Shown here: one piece after another, positions 42,137-52,195 of the stretch
How the letters are laid out: the number at the start of each line of letters is the position of its first letter
How positions within the stretch are numbered: the first letter of the stretch is position 1
Assembly (NCBI GenBank): GCA_903871465.1
Contig: CAIQHB010000080.1
Span: forward strand, 124,001-188,000
DNA length: 64,000 bases
From: an uncultured Methanosarcinales archaeon
Lineage (GTDB): Archaea; Halobacteriota; Methanosarcinia; Methanotrichales; Methanotrichaceae
Direction: 5' to 3'
Notes under the pieces: generated by a model
The model's input: only the letters and a program-made list of their open reading frames with translations
The model's database searches: none
What the model was told of the DNA's origin: nothing
Program-made: the position numbers and the translations under genes

Positions 42137-45100
42137 CTACCCGGGCTGCAAGCTGTCACCTCTCGTTTTTGCCAACCACCTGGCGAGCACTTCCGCCAGT
42201 TCCCCCGGCTTGACCGGTTTGGCAACAAAATCGTTCATTCCAGCCTTAATGCATCTCTCCCGGTCTCCATGCATGGTGGAAGCGGTCATGGCGATAATAG
42301 GAATGTCTGGGTTGAGCACTCCCGATGCTTCCTTACGGATGAATCTAGTGGCCTCGAAACCGTCTATCTCCGGCATAAGGCAATCCATCAGCACCAGGTC
42401 GTAGGGAATAATCCGGAGCTCATTGATGGCTTCCTGGCCATTGGCCACCACATCAGCCCGGATGCCCATCTTTCTCAGTATGGCCTGTGCTACCTTCTGG
42501 TTTACGGGGTTATCTTCAGCCACCAGGATGCGGATTTTGTGCTTGACATTCTCTGAGATAGTAGGCCAGATGTAGGAACGCTCAACAGCACCCTCGCCCG
42601 CAGATCCGGGCCTTGCCGACTGCTTCTTAAATGCAGCCGTGAACCAAAATGTGGACCCTTTGCCCTCTTTGCTTTCCACGCCGATTCTTCCGCCCATCAA
42701 TTCCACTAGCTGTTTGGAGATGGCAAGACCCAGACCGGTTCCCCCATATTTTCGCGTTGTCGAGCTATCTACCTGTGAGAAGTGTGTGAAGAGAATGTCC
42801 TGCCGGTTTGCCGGGATGCCGATGCCGGTGTCGCTGACAGAGAAACGAAGCAACGCAGTTTCTTCATCCGCACTCTCCAGGCTGGCGCGAATCACTATCT
42901 CCCCCTCGGCGGTGAACTTCACGGCATTTCCTCCCAGGTTGACCAGAACCTGACGCAGCCTTCCCGGATCCCCGCGCAGGAGCGATGGAACTTCTGGGTC
43001 GACCAGGCAGACCAGCTCCAGACCTTTTTCATGAGCACTGATGGCCAGCATATCTACCATATCCTTCAGGGTGGAATGCAGATCGAAGTTCAGCATTTCC
43101 AGCTCTAGTTTACGTGCTTCGACCTTTGAGAAGTCCAGGATATCGTTGATGAGAGAGCGAAGTGCCTCGCCACTGCTTTGAGCCATCTCTGCATATTCAC
43201 GCTGCTCAGGATTCAAGTTTGTATCCATCAGCAATCCGGTCATACCGATGATGCCGTTCAAGGGGGTACGGATCTCATGGCTCATGCTGGCCAGAAATTC
43301 GCTCTTGGCGGCGTTGGCCTTCCTGGCCTGCTTGACTAATTCATTGGACTGTTCGATGGCACTTTCCAGATCCTCATTAGTTTTTTGCAGCTCTTCCTCC
43401 ATGTGCTTGCGGTCAGTAATATCGAACAGAAATACCGTTAGTCCGATGACGGACGAGTCTTCTCCCATGATGGGGCTGTAATGGTCCTCATAATAGCGGC
43501 GCTGGAGATTGTTATCTCCATACTCCTCAACAATAACCAGGTGCTCGCCTGCCAGGGCTCGATCGAAGTTGTCCTTCGCCTTATTACGGTCGGCGGGATT
43601 CGTAATGCATTCCAGCATATTTGCCCCAATTTCGATGTCAACACCCCAAATGGCCGACATGATCTTCTTATGATTTTGATTAAAAGCCATATATCTGCAG
43701 TCTCTGTTCAACGCGAAAACGACAATATCATTGGAGCTTGCCATTATTGCCTCGAGCAGCGAATTTGATTGTTGGATCAACGCCTCTGATCTCTTCAAAT
43801 CCACAAGATTTGACTTGATCTCTTCCTCCGACCTCTTGCGCTCGGTGATATTCATAGCCACATGGACGACTCCCTTGACGATGCCGTCGGAATCCTTGAT
43901 AGGAGAGCCGCGAGATATCCAGGTCTTGCCATCCGGGGTCACCAGCTCTCCATCCTGGGAGTGACAAGTCTCGATGGCTTTCAAGGCCGTGCATCCAGGA
44001 CAGGGCTTCTTCAGGCCCTGAAGGAGTTCGAAACAGTGCTTTCCCCTCAGCTCGTCCATCGATAATCCGAGGGACATTTGCACGGCCTCATTGACCCAGA
44101 TGATGCGCATGCCGGGATCCAAGTACTCCACAGCAACGTGCCGGAGACCGCTCAAGATCGCCGCCTTCTCTTGCTCCGACTCCCTCAGCGCATTCTCCGC
44201 CTGCTTGCGGTCGGTTATATCGGATATAATGCCGAGCAATCCCGTGAACTCACCCTTCGACCCAACCATCCGGCGGCCATCTAAATATCCCCAGAAATCG
44301 CATCCATTCCCGCGGAGATAATGTCGCTCCGTACCTACAGCATCGACCTTGTTTTCTATCATCGCTTGCAGGATTTTTTCCCCTTCCAGTCGTTCGTCAG
44401 GATGAACAAAGGAAGTATACGGAGTGCCGATCATTGTCTCCAATGGGCATGCAAACAGTTCTGCCATCCGTTGGTTGGCTTGCGCGATCTGCCCAATGGT
44501 ATCAACTACGATTATTCCTGCGCTGGATGTGTCGAAAATGGTCCTTAGCCTTAACTCGCTCTCGCGCAGCGCCTCAGCAGCCCGTTTGCTCTCGGTAATG
44601 TCGCGAATGGATTCTATTGCCCCAACCACGTTGCCGCTGCTGTCGTATAGAGGCGCAGCAATGCACCAAAGATAAGCGCCTTTGCCTTTGCAAAGCTTGG
44701 GAGCAAAGACTTCTGCGGTCAGTTGATCTCCCTTTTTCAAGACAAAGTCATACTCGTTTTCAATATCTTTTTGGTCCCTGAGTATCAGGTCCATGAGGAT
44801 GGGCCGATTATATCCGTAGAACGGAACGGCATGGGCAAAGCCTTTCTTGCCCAGAATCTCATTCTTGGAGGCGCCCGTCATCTCCTCGACGGCCCGGTTC
44901 CAGGCAATGACCTGTCCATTTAGGTTAATTGCAAATGTTGCATCGGGCAGAAAATCAATTATATGTGCTAGTTGGCTCTCTGATTCCCGCAGTGCTTCTT
45001 CTGCGGTCTTCTGTTCAGTGATATCACTGAAGATGGTAGCAAATCCATTCTGACCCCACGGAGATACTGAAATCTCAAAATACTTGTTCAAAGGCGGAAA

Positions 45101-45829
45101 GTATGTTTCAAAATGTTTGGGAGTGCCGCTTCGAACAACGGCAGAGTATTCGGACAGGTAGGGAGGAAGAGTGGTGCCATAAGCCTCTGTCGATAGCTTA
45201 TTGATTATCTTATCTCTCGTTATGTCGAGGATGGACTCAAATTTGGGATTCACGTCCACAATTCTGTATTCAACTGGCTGTCCCATTTCATCACAAACGA
45301 GCTCATGTAAGGCCACGCCCTCTTGCATATTATTGTAGAGAGTGTGATATTTATCTTCGCTCCGCCTTAGCGCCTCTTCTGCTCGCTCATGCTCGGTTAT
45401 TTCGCTTATGCATCCAAAGCAGATGATTAGACCATCTGGTTGAGAATATGCTTTGCCTCTGGAACGGACCCAAAGCGTCGTACCATCGGCCTTTCTCAGA
45501 CGGTATTCAGCGGTTTTTTCCTTTCCAAACGTTCGCATCCCTTCGGAGAGCATCTCCTGCGCGGCTGGCAAGTCATCAGGATGAATATGCAAGAAAAGTT
45601 CCTCGAAGCTGTTCCCTATGGTGCCGGCCGGCAAGCCCAGCATCCTGTCTGCTACCGGCGAGATGTAAGTGCCGACATGCTCTCCAATGGCCGAGAGATC
45701 ACAGCGCCAGATGATATCGGAGATTATCGAAGCTATCTGCTCGAACTGGGCCTTACCGACCTCAGCGGCAAGCTTTGCATCTCGCAAAGCTTCCTCAGCC
45801 CACATGCGATCAGTGATGCCATCGCTCAT
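42137..45829 (-). CDS. Soluble multi-PAS hybrid histidine kinase with receiver domain
   Basis: About 1230 residues. I count six PAS modules in a row (for example [34 protein letters not shown]), each followed by a PAC-like end. Then the HisKA helix [16 protein letters not shown] with the phosphorylated His, the ATPase domain ([30 protein letters not shown]), and a receiver ([25 protein letters not shown] with the phospho-Asp). No membrane segment, so it senses a cytoplasmic signal, perhaps redox or a small ligand. Start uncertain: ATG 45829 has GGGTGA close by, but the frame is open to 46090. Confidence 0.9.
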   Translation of the reverse strand: MSDGITDRMWAEEALRDAKLAAEVGKAQFEQIASIISDIIWRCDLSAIGEHVGTYISPVADRMLGLPAGTIGNSFEELFLHIHPDDLPAAQEMLSEGMRTFGKEKTAEYRLRKADGTTLWVRSRGKAYSQPDGLIICFGCISEITEHERAEEALRRSEDKYHTLYNNMQEGVALHELVCDEMGQPVEYRIVDVNPKFESILDITRDKIINKLSTEAYGTTLPPYLSEYSAVVRSGTPKHFETYFPPLNKYFEISVSPWGQNGFATIFSDITEQKTAEEALRESESQLAHIIDFLPDATFAINLNGQVIAWNRAVEEMTGASKNEILGKKGFAHAVPFYGYNRPILMDLILRDQKDIENEYDFVLKKGDQLTAEVFAPKLCKGKGAYLWCIAAPLYDSSGNVVGAIESIRDITESKRAAEALRESELRLRTIFDTSSAGIIVVDTIGQIAQANQRMAELFACPLETMIGTPYTSFVHPDERLEGEKILQAMIENKVDAVGTERHYLRGNGCDFWGYLDGRRMVGSKGEFTGLLGIISDITDRKQAENALRESEQEKAAILSGLRHVAVEYLDPGMRIIWVNEAVQMSLGLSMDELRGKHCFELLQGLKKPCPGCTALKAIETCHSQDGELVTPDGKTWISRGSPIKDSDGIVKGVVHVAMNITERKRSEEEIKSNLVDLKRSEALIQQSNSLLEAIMASSNDIVVFALNRDCRYMAFNQNHKKIMSAIWGVDIEIGANMLECITNPADRNKAKDNFDRALAGEHLVIVEEYGDNNLQRRYYEDHYSPIMGEDSSVIGLTVFLFDITDRKHMEEELQKTNEDLESAIEQSNELVKQARKANAAKSEFLASMSHEIRTPLNGIIGMTGLLMDTNLNPEQREYAEMAQSSGEALRSLINDILDFSKVEARKLELEMLNFDLHSTLKDMVDMLAISAHEKGLELVCLVDPEVPSLLRGDPGRLRQVLVNLGGNAVKFTAEGEIVIRASLESADEETALLRFSVSDTGIGIPANRQDILFTHFSQVDSSTTRKYGGTGLGLAISKQLVELMGGRIGVESKEGKGSTFWFTAAFKKQSARPGSAGEGAVERSYIWPTISENVKHKIRILVAEDNPVNQKVAQAILRKMGIRADVVANGQEAINELRIIPYDLVLMDCLMPEIDGFEATRFIRKEASGVLNPDIPIIAMTASTMHGDRERCIKAGMNDFVAKPVKPGELAEVLARWLAKTRGDSLQPG

Positions 45830-45997
45830 GGTCACCCTTAATGAATAATTCTGTATAAACATCTGTCGGAAGATCTGCATACAGGCCTCTGCCTGCGAGA
45901 AGAACTGGAGAAAAATAGGCAAGGACCTCAAGCCCCGTGAGATAGTGGTGGTCAATACCAGAGCTGGATCTAGATAATGGCCAGCCAGACTATACAT

Positions 45998-46290
45998 CCA
46001 CTGTCGGTAGGCATGGGACGAGATGCGACGCTCTGCATTCTGGAGCGAAGCATACGCATGAACGGCATCGATAGCTGGTTCTGGGATAGCCCCCTACATA
46101 CCGAGAAGAAGTTTATGTAGACGGGAGATGCCGAACTGATTTCTTTGAATTGCTCTCCATATTTGCCGGTATTAAGTTCTAAGTTGCAAGCATGGGGGTG
46201 TTCATTTTGAATAAATACGCAGATTTAATTTTTCCAGCAAAAAAAGTTTCCCATTAATTTTCAATAGCCCTTTGTGAATAGCGGCGGAGT
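45998..46290 (-). other. Open but start-less frame upstream of the kinase
   Basis: The kinase frame continues upstream without a stop to a TAG near 46090 (residues like AIDAVHAYASLQNAERRISSHAYRQ) but shows no plausible start before 45997. It could be part of a longer, degraded N-terminal domain. 46100-46290 shows no gene. Confidence 0.3.
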
Positions 46291-46698
46291 TCAAGCCGCT
46301 ACTTCTGTCTTGGCTATATATTCAATTAACCCTTTACCCAATTTTGAAGTCTTTTGGACCTCTCTTGCCATCTCTTCTTTGGAAACACCCTTTTCGGCCA
46401 GGGACTTGATTGCCTTCAAGGCCTCGTCTGGGACGGTGAAGTACTCGTCAATATCCTTTCTATGGCCCCAGACATCGCCTTCCAGGAGATTGACTCCCTG
46501 CATCTCCAGGAATACGCCGGTGGCTTTGGACATGGTCCTCATGTATGAAGGCGGGACCTGGATCATCTGAAGTCTGGGGGATTTTTGGATCAGATTGAGG
46601 AAGTCCACATTGGATGGTCTGAACGACAGATGGATCGCCTTCTCGTTTGGACGAAGGGAATTGATCTCTTCCCTGGAACTGATTATTCTAATCTTCAT
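46291..46698 (-). CDS. DUF1699 protein
   Basis: 135-residue soluble protein with the family's conserved stretches: RIISSREEINSL, HLSFRPSNVDFL, VPPSYMRTMSKA and EGDVWGHRKDIDEYF. DUF1699 is found in methanogenic archaea and has no known function. It has a clear promoter: TATA at 46750-46757 and GGTGAT about five bases before the ATG. Confidence 0.85.
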   Translation of the reverse strand: MKIRIISSREEINSLRPNEKAIHLSFRPSNVDFLNLIQKSPRLQMIQVPPSYMRTMSKATGVFLEMQGVNLLEGDVWGHRKDIDEYFTVPDEALKAIKSLAEKGVSKEEMAREVQKTSKLGKGLIEYIAKTEVAA

Positions 46699-46705
46699 AG
46701 CTTAT

Positions 46706-46757
46706 CACCATTATCAAATTCAACAATACTATATACGACATATAACGTATATAAATC
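46706..46757 (-). promoter_or_regulatory. Promoter and ribosome site of the DUF1699 gene
   Basis: On the minus strand tttatatacg (46748-46757) is a TATA box, and ggtgat at 46706-46711 is a canonical archaeal ribosome site. The + strand here also reads tatacgacatataacgtata, partly palindromic. Confidence 0.65.
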
Positions 46758-47056
46758 TTTTGCATTACGGCAAAAAGCGCGAAGTTCCTTAGGCTTTGGT
46801 CTCAGAGCATCCGAAGCCAAGCCCCTGGTTCAGATAGTTTTCTGGCCCATTTCAAAGGATAAGTAATTTACTTTCCGTTGGCATTAAGCTTAATTATAAA
46901 TATTATTAAATATTTAAGAATGGGTTGATAAGATAGTCTATCGGGATTGCACTGAAATTCGGTTTCTTGATTCCGTAGTACTCTTCCCCCCTAACTGATC
47001 TTTGCGGCTGCTCCAAAGGAGACTGATGCGGGTGGTTTGCACCACAGGCACGAATC
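46758..47056. other. Gene-less spacer
   Basis: About 300 bases with an AT-rich core (tataaatattattaaatattt near 46896-46916). No open frame of note on either strand; the minus-strand frame near 46906-47202 overlaps the rhodanese gene and is a shadow. Confidence 0.45.
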
Positions 47057-48100
47057 TCAGGCTGCCATATTATTCGAGGTGACCACCGCCCCCTCGTGAG
47101 CCTGCCAATCCTGCCACGTATAGGTTCCGGAGTCAAATCCCATAAGCTGCAGGGCATACCAGACCAGAGATGCATTAAGGAGATCATTGGAGTAAACCGC
47201 AACCGTTTGGCTCCGGCTTAGCCTGGCGAAGGTGTCATTCAGGTTTGATGCGGCCTTGATCCGGCCACCTTCCAGGAGACTCTCCGGGCCGATGAAGATG
47301 GCATTAGGAATCCTGCTCTTGCCATAGTCCTGAAAAGTTCGGGCATCCACCAACTGGGCTTTGCCGGACTTGATAGAATCATAATCGAACAGAAGCTCGG
47401 GCCTCAGATGAGGAACATATTTGCTTTGGGGCCGGACGTTCTCTTTCGTCTGCAAAGGCAGGCTGGCAGCGGTCCAATCCTGCAAACCGCCATCCAATGC
47501 CCGGACATTCTCCTGCCCCAGATAGCGAAGCATCCAGAGAACGAAGGCGGCCTCGCCAGAGCTGAAGGTATCCGAGTAGACTACCACTGCATCTTTGTCG
47601 GAGATGCCGGCTTTGCCGAGTTGTGCGACCAGTTCCGAAACCGGGCGCAAGGTTCCATTATCATATAGGAAGCTCTTCGAGGGAATCCGGACGGCTCCAG
47701 CGATATGAGCCTCTCCTGGCGACCTTTGGTTGGATACGTCCAGCACCACATCATTTCCAGGAAAGCTGTTCATCGGCTCAATTAGCTGGGGAGACAAAAA
47801 CAGCTCAGTCCTGGAATCCGGTTGAACATATTCCGCCCCGATATTGGGAATCGTCTGGCTTCTGGTTGTGTTCACTTTCCCACTTTCGGGTACACCCACT
47901 TTGAAGCTGCTGGACGGCGTATTTTGGTTCTGAGACACGCCCGAGATCGGGGCATCTGAGCCGATAAAAGACTGTGCCGATGCCGCCCAGGCATCATCGC
48001 CACCGCCGCAACCTCCCACAGTGCATATTCCACCTGCCAGGGAGATCAAGAGCAATGCTGCGATCATAGATCCCAAAAATGCCAGTAAGCGAATTTTCAT
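47057..48100 (-). CDS. Exported double-rhodanese-like protein lacking catalytic cysteine
   Basis: 347 residues with a signal or lipoprotein start (LGSMIAALLLISLAGGICTVGGC) and two rhodanese folds: VVLDVSNQRSPGEAHIAGAVRIP..VVVYSDT and LVDARTFQDYGKSRIPNAIFIG..TVAVYSND. In thiosulfate sulfurtransferases the second domain holds Cys in the loop after the YC motif; here it is YSND, and the first is YSDT, so neither has the nucleophile. It may bind sulfane or anions rather than transfer sulfur. The arsenite methyltransferase gene lies 18 bases upstream, so both probably share a transcript. Confidence 0.83.
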   Translation of the reverse strand: MKIRLLAFLGSMIAALLLISLAGGICTVGGCGGGDDAWAASAQSFIGSDAPISGVSQNQNTPSSSFKVGVPESGKVNTTRSQTIPNIGAEYVQPDSRTELFLSPQLIEPMNSFPGNDVVLDVSNQRSPGEAHIAGAVRIPSKSFLYDNGTLRPVSELVAQLGKAGISDKDAVVVYSDTFSSGEAAFVLWMLRYLGQENVRALDGGLQDWTAASLPLQTKENVRPQSKYVPHLRPELLFDYDSIKSGKAQLVDARTFQDYGKSRIPNAIFIGPESLLEGGRIKAASNLNDTFARLSRSQTVAVYSNDLLNASLVWYALQLMGFDSGTYTWQDWQAHEGAVVTSNNMAA

Positions 48101-48118
48101 CCCAACATCACCCCACGC

Positions 48119-48949
48119 TTAATCAGGCTTGAATGCGCTGACCTTTATGCTCATAACCGAATCTGCAACCTCTTTTTGCTGCTCAATGGAAATGGTGGGC
48201 TTCTCAGTGACGGCGGAGGCAGTTGTTTCCGAGATCAGCGTCTCAACTGGGAATCCGGACTCGGCTGCAACCACAACATCATGAAAACCTGCGCTCCTTA
48301 TGATCTCAAGATACTCATCTTTCATGATCGCTCCAGCCAGGCAGCCGATATAGGCCTCGTTGGACCTCTTCACAAACTCAGGCAGCTCTCTGAGCAGAAC
48401 GACATCAGAAACCGCCAGTCTTCCGCCAGGCTTCAGAACCCGAAAGGCCTCCTTAAAGGCCATAATCTTGTTGGGGATGAGATTGATGACGCAATTGGAG
48501 ATGACCACATCAACGTAATTGTCCGCTACCGGCATATTCTCCAGGTCCCCCTGTCTAAAGTCTATGTTGGAATACCCGCATTTTCGTGCATTGGCCCTGG
48601 CCTTTTCAACCATCTCCGATGTGATATCTACGCCAATGACCTTCCCTGAAGATCCGACTCTGGTAGAGGCAAGGAAGCAATCAAATCCGGCTCCTGCACC
48701 CATATCCAGAACAATCTCTCCTTCACTTAAGGATGCCAGGGCAACTGGATTGCCGCAGCCCAATCCGAGGTTGGATTCAGGCGGAGCAGCCTGAATCTCC
48801 TCGTCAGTATAACCCATCCTTTTGCTGATCTCTTCAGGAATATCGGCATCACAGCAACTTCGGGAAGCATAATAAGAGGTAGCATGCTTTGCTATGCGGG
48901 CATAGCCTTCTTTCACGGCTCTCTTGATCTCTCTTTCTTTCATGGTCAT
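48119..48949 (-). CDS. arsM: Arsenite methyltransferase ArsM
   Basis: Methylates arsenite with S-adenosylmethionine, giving volatile methylarsines; a cytoplasmic detoxification enzyme. Contains the SAM motif LDMGAGAGFDCFLA, cysteines of the arsenic site (RSCCDAD, ISNCVINL and YIGCLAG), and GGRLAVSDVV. 276 residues. The ATG at 48949 has GGTGG seven bases upstream, preferred over the GTG/ATG further upstream at 48973. Followed directly by an exported rhodanese-like protein. Confidence 0.92.
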   Translation of the reverse strand: MTMKEREIKRAVKEGYARIAKHATSYYASRSCCDADIPEEISKRMGYTDEEIQAAPPESNLGLGCGNPVALASLSEGEIVLDMGAGAGFDCFLASTRVGSSGKVIGVDITSEMVEKARANARKCGYSNIDFRQGDLENMPVADNYVDVVISNCVINLIPNKIMAFKEAFRVLKPGGRLAVSDVVLLRELPEFVKRSNEAYIGCLAGAIMKDEYLEIIRSAGFHDVVVAAESGFPVETLISETTASAVTEKPTISIEQQKEVADSVMSIKVSAFKPD

Positions 48950-49186
48950 TATAATCCCACCGTCTATGAGCATTCTAATTTGGCATTAAATATTGGCTTT
49001 CGGCAAAATGTATCTTTTCTTCTAGATCATAGGCTTTAATTAAGGTTTCCTTATCATGATAATTAGTGAGAAGAATTGTATTCGGAAAGCATCAGGTCGT
49101 CCAGTTTTGAGCAAATCAGCCATTCCCAAATTTAATAAATCTATAGTGATTAAAAAGTGAGATAAGACGGGCGAATAAATAATGAA
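48950..49186. other. Spacer, promoter of arsM
   Basis: AT-rich spacer. No gene. TATA-like aaatattggc lies about 30 bases upstream of arsM on the minus strand. No ArsR-type regulator is next to it. Confidence 0.4.
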
Positions 49187-49741
49187 TTAGGGGCCCATTT
49201 GCCTCTTTTTCTCGACGGGCTCATAATCGCCTATGTTCTTTATAAGCGTCTGATGCCTCATCCACAGGGCGATGATAACAGCTAGAGACAGGACCAACCA
49301 GACCGCAAACCATAGCCGCACAAATTTCTCAGTCCAGCTCTGCTGGGAGTGTATAACGGCTGCTGCGCCAAGTGTTACTATTACCGAGAAGAACATATTG
49401 GCGGAAGTCGCCAGGCTATCTCGATAAGAGGTGCAAAAACGCTCCCACTCCTGTTCCGCCTTTCCTGCCAGGGAAACCGGATTCCTGCCCAAAAAGATCC
49501 CTATTCGCTTGATCCTGGAATCGGCAGACATGATATAGAGATCGTAGCTTATAGAAACCAGGGGAACAAAATATATCAGCCAGAATATATCAGCCATATC
49601 GATTTTCATATTTACAGAACTCAGTCCAAAGAGGACTGTGACAAAGGCAAGTTTCATGGTGACAAGCTTCGCCCGCTCGTTCTGGGTTCGAATTTTTTCC
49701 TCATGAAGCGCGCGCAAAAACTCTTGATCATACTCTTCCAA
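49187..49741 (-). CDS. Four-helix membrane protein of unknown function
   Basis: 184 residues with membrane segments at about 30-45, 50-72, 117-135 and 143-165, charged ends outside. Start MEEYDQEFLRALHEEKIRTQN. I recognise no family. Alone, between an AT-rich spacer and the divergent regulator gene. Confidence 0.65.
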   Translation of the reverse strand: MEEYDQEFLRALHEEKIRTQNERAKLVTMKLAFVTVLFGLSSVNMKIDMADIFWLIYFVPLVSISYDLYIMSADSRIKRIGIFLGRNPVSLAGKAEQEWERFCTSYRDSLATSANMFFSVIVTLGAAAVIHSQQSWTEKFVRLWFAVWLVLSLAVIIALWMRHQTLIKNIGDYEPVEKKRQMGP

Positions 49742-49882
49742 TGCCAGTTCCCCAGTAGGGATATGTATTCATGCTATTAATAACTTTTGTCTGTAATTTC
49801 TAAGGTCTTTCCCCGTACGAGCCTACCAGGAGCCAATTTTTTTATCCACATCTACGCTAATCAGCCTTCAAGAAAAAGTAAC

Positions 49883-49895
49883 TGTTTTAATATAA
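49883..49895 (+). promoter_or_regulatory. TATA box of the 49921 gene
   Basis: tttaatataaata is 26 bases before ATG 49921, consistent with a leaderless transcript and fixing that start over the internal ATG at 50005. Confidence 0.6.
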
Positions 49896-49920
49896 ATATA
49901 CAATTTTGATAATATACTAA

Positions 49921-50424
49921 ATGGAGGAACAACAAGAATTTATTTTTAGGAAGAAATTATTTATAGAAGATTGTATCTTTGATATACATAATCAAAAAAG
50001 GGGGATGCAAGAGATGAAGGGGCGGGCAAGGGTACTGGATAGTAGATACGTGGAATTCATCGAATACCTGAAAAAATTTGGAGAACACCAGAATGTAACC
50101 AGAATGATTCATCGACTCTCCAATCCGGAGTATGATGCAGTGGAAACGGTGAAGATCGGTCTGGTTATGGAGATGGGCGGAACAGACAAAATGATATACT
50201 CATTTTGGCGGAAAGGGTGGATTGAGATTCGCGAGATGGAAAAGAAGAGAAAAAATGGTTGCGACAAAGAGTACACACTCAAGGTCCGCCTGGAAGATAT
50301 TGTCGACTATTTTGCTCAAGAGAGGCAGGAAAGATCTGCCAGGGCCAAATCATCCTTTTTGAGTTCCAGATTTGATAGTCATCCCAATATTCATCAGAAA
50401 TATCTCAATCCTACAGGAAATTGA
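49921..50424 (+). CDS. Predicted DNA-binding protein, unknown family
   Basis: 167 residues, basic, with a helix-rich centre (VEFIEYLKKFGEHQNVTRMIHRL, KIGLVMEMGGTDKMIYSFWRKGWIEI) that looks like a winged-helix repressor with the wing KKRKNGCDKEY. A C-terminal Ser/Arg-rich tail follows. The family is not one I can name. It precedes the R15P isomerase gene by 30 bases and may form an operon with it. Confidence 0.6.
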   Translation: MEEQQEFIFRKKLFIEDCIFDIHNQKRGMQEMKGRARVLDSRYVEFIEYLKKFGEHQNVTRMIHRLSNPEYDAVETVKIGLVMEMGGTDKMIYSFWRKGWIEIREMEKKRKNGCDKEYTLKVRLEDIVDYFAQERQERSARAKSSFLSSRFDSHPNIHQKYLNPTGN

Positions 50425-50454
50425 TTTATCCTAATCCTGCTCAAGGGTGAACGG

Positions 50455-51384
50455 ATGAAACCGATGGATCAGGTATTGGAGACTGCAGAAAAGATTAGAA
50501 GCATGGAAGTCAGAGGTGCCGGACGAATTGCCACGGCTGCGGCCGCGTCTTTGAGGGATTTCTCCATGACTCTTGAAGTGAAGAGCCTAGACGAGTTCAA
50601 TGCAGAGCTGGAGAATGCGGCAAATCTGCTCCTCAAAACGAGGCCTACGGCCGTCTCTCTCTCTAATGCCATACGCATGGTAAGGAAGTACAAGGCAGAG
50701 GATGTGGATGGTGCTCGTCAGGCTGTGGTTTTGAATGCCAATAACTTCATCGAGAACTCACAGAAGGCAGTAGAGAAGATCGGCCAGATAGGCAGCCGCA
50801 GGATCAGAGACGGCGATACCGTTCTTACGCACTGCAATTCGCAAGCCGCGATCTCCGTCATCAGTGCCGCCCATAGCTCGGGAAAGAAGATCAAAGTGAT
50901 TGCCACAGAGTCGCGACCCAGGTTTCAGGGCATCACCACTATCGGAATGCTGGAGAAGCTCGGAATCGAAACAGAGCTGATTGTGGACTCGGCGGCAAGA
51001 AGCGTCATGAATGAAGTGGACCTGGTGGTAGTAGGAGCAGATGTGATAACGGCTAATGGCACTCTTGTCAATAAGATTGGCACGGCTCAGATTGCCCTGT
51101 GCGCCCGCGAGGCGCGCACGAGCTTCATGGTGGCAGCCGAGACCTACAAATTCAGCCCAAAGACGATACTGGGAGAGCTTGTAACTATTGAGGAGCGCGA
51201 ACCTATGGAGGTGTTACCTGATATCTCCAAGTATCGGCATGTCAAGGTGCGTAACCCTGCGTTTGATGTTACGCCTCATCAGTACATCGATTTGATCTGC
51301 ACCGAGGCGGGAGCGATATCTCCTGAGATGAGCTACTTGATTATCAGAGAGCGTCTGGGCTGGGATATGGATGAAGAAGTTTGA
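50455..51384 (+). CDS. Ribose-1,5-bisphosphate isomerase
   Basis: Archaeal eIF2B-alpha-like isomerase (309 residues) that turns ribose 1,5-bisphosphate to ribulose 1,5-bisphosphate in the AMP salvage route ending in RubisCO III. Marks: RGAGRIATAAAASL, the catalytic Cys in THCNSQAA, and the catalytic Asp in VVVGADVIT. ATG 50455 has GGTGA right upstream. AMP phosphorylase and RubisCO are not in the window. A homologous translation factor or methylthioribose isomerase is the alternative but is less likely given length and motifs. Confidence 0.88.
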   Translation: MKPMDQVLETAEKIRSMEVRGAGRIATAAAASLRDFSMTLEVKSLDEFNAELENAANLLLKTRPTAVSLSNAIRMVRKYKAEDVDGARQAVVLNANNFIENSQKAVEKIGQIGSRRIRDGDTVLTHCNSQAAISVISAAHSSGKKIKVIATESRPRFQGITTIGMLEKLGIETELIVDSAARSVMNEVDLVVVGADVITANGTLVNKIGTAQIALCAREARTSFMVAAETYKFSPKTILGELVTIEEREPMEVLPDISKYRHVKVRNPAFDVTPHQYIDLICTEAGAISPEMSYLIIRERLGWDMDEEV

Positions 51385-51433
51385 GCCGGCCAAAAAGGCC
51401 TAGATGAAAAAATGAAGCGATTTCGGGAATTCG

Positions 51434-52033
51434 TTAGCGCCTTATCCACCACATGATCAGCAACAGGGCAAGCACTGCCGGAATGACGCCCAAAGCCGGT
51501 GTTCCCCTGGCCACGGGCCCGGGGGCGGCATGATTTGTGGCTGCAGTCTGATTTGTCAGATTGACTTTGGCCTCCTCCGATCCCTGAATAAATTGCGACT
51601 GATTCTCCAAGGCGTACTGATTCGACCGGGATTCGATCGCCTCACCCTTCCCTGGTGCTACCACATTTACATAGGCCGTCTTCTTGCCGGAGGGCGCTCC
51701 CTTCGCGGCTACGTCCACCACAAAGGAGTAGTTGCCGGAGGAAATATCAGCTGACTTGACGGTGCAGTTGTACTTTGTCGTGCCTGTCGGAAATACGTAC
51801 TTGATCAATTTATCGCAGGATGTATCAATCCCCTGGCTCTTGTTCAGAAATCTCAGCTGCACGTACTCACCCTGGCTTCCCATGCCCTTAACCGAGACTG
51901 TGAAGTTGGCCTCGCTGTTTGGCATCATGATTATGGGCGATATTTGAGTCACCTTGAACCAGTAAGAAGCGTTTGCCTGGCCTGCCAGCAGCAATAGAAG
52001 CAAAATTAGTAGGATAGAAGTTGCAGTTTTCAT
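51434..52033 (-). CDS. Exported beta-rich protein with C-terminal membrane segment
   Basis: 199 residues. Signal segment (SILLILLLLLLAGQANA), a single beta domain with two cysteines (CDKLIKY, YNCTVKS), a low-complexity Asn/Gln linker, and a terminal membrane helix with two arginines (GVIPAVLALLLIMWWIRR). This end resembles archaeal surface proteins that are sorted or anchored at the C-terminus. Start at ATG 52033 preferred over the longer 52081, which would put 16 residues before the signal. Function unknown. Confidence 0.75.
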   Translation of the reverse strand: MKTATSILLILLLLLLAGQANASYWFKVTQISPIIMMPNSEANFTVSVKGMGSQGEYVQLRFLNKSQGIDTSCDKLIKYVFPTGTTKYNCTVKSADISSGNYSFVVDVAAKGAPSGKKTAYVNVVAPGKGEAIESRSNQYALENQSQFIQGSEEAKVNLTNQTAATNHAAPGPVARGTPALGVIPAVLALLLIMWWIRR

Positions 52034-52195
52034 GCGCAGTAGATTGTTTTGAAGATTTAAAGAGGTTTCGGGAATAGACATTTTTGGAGGGCATAGGCAG
52101 GAAGCGTCCCAAAAGGAATCATCCTCAAAGAATTGCTAACGAAAAAATGATGAAATGAGAGCCGGAGAGGACCTCTTCCTTTTGAGGCCGGGCTC

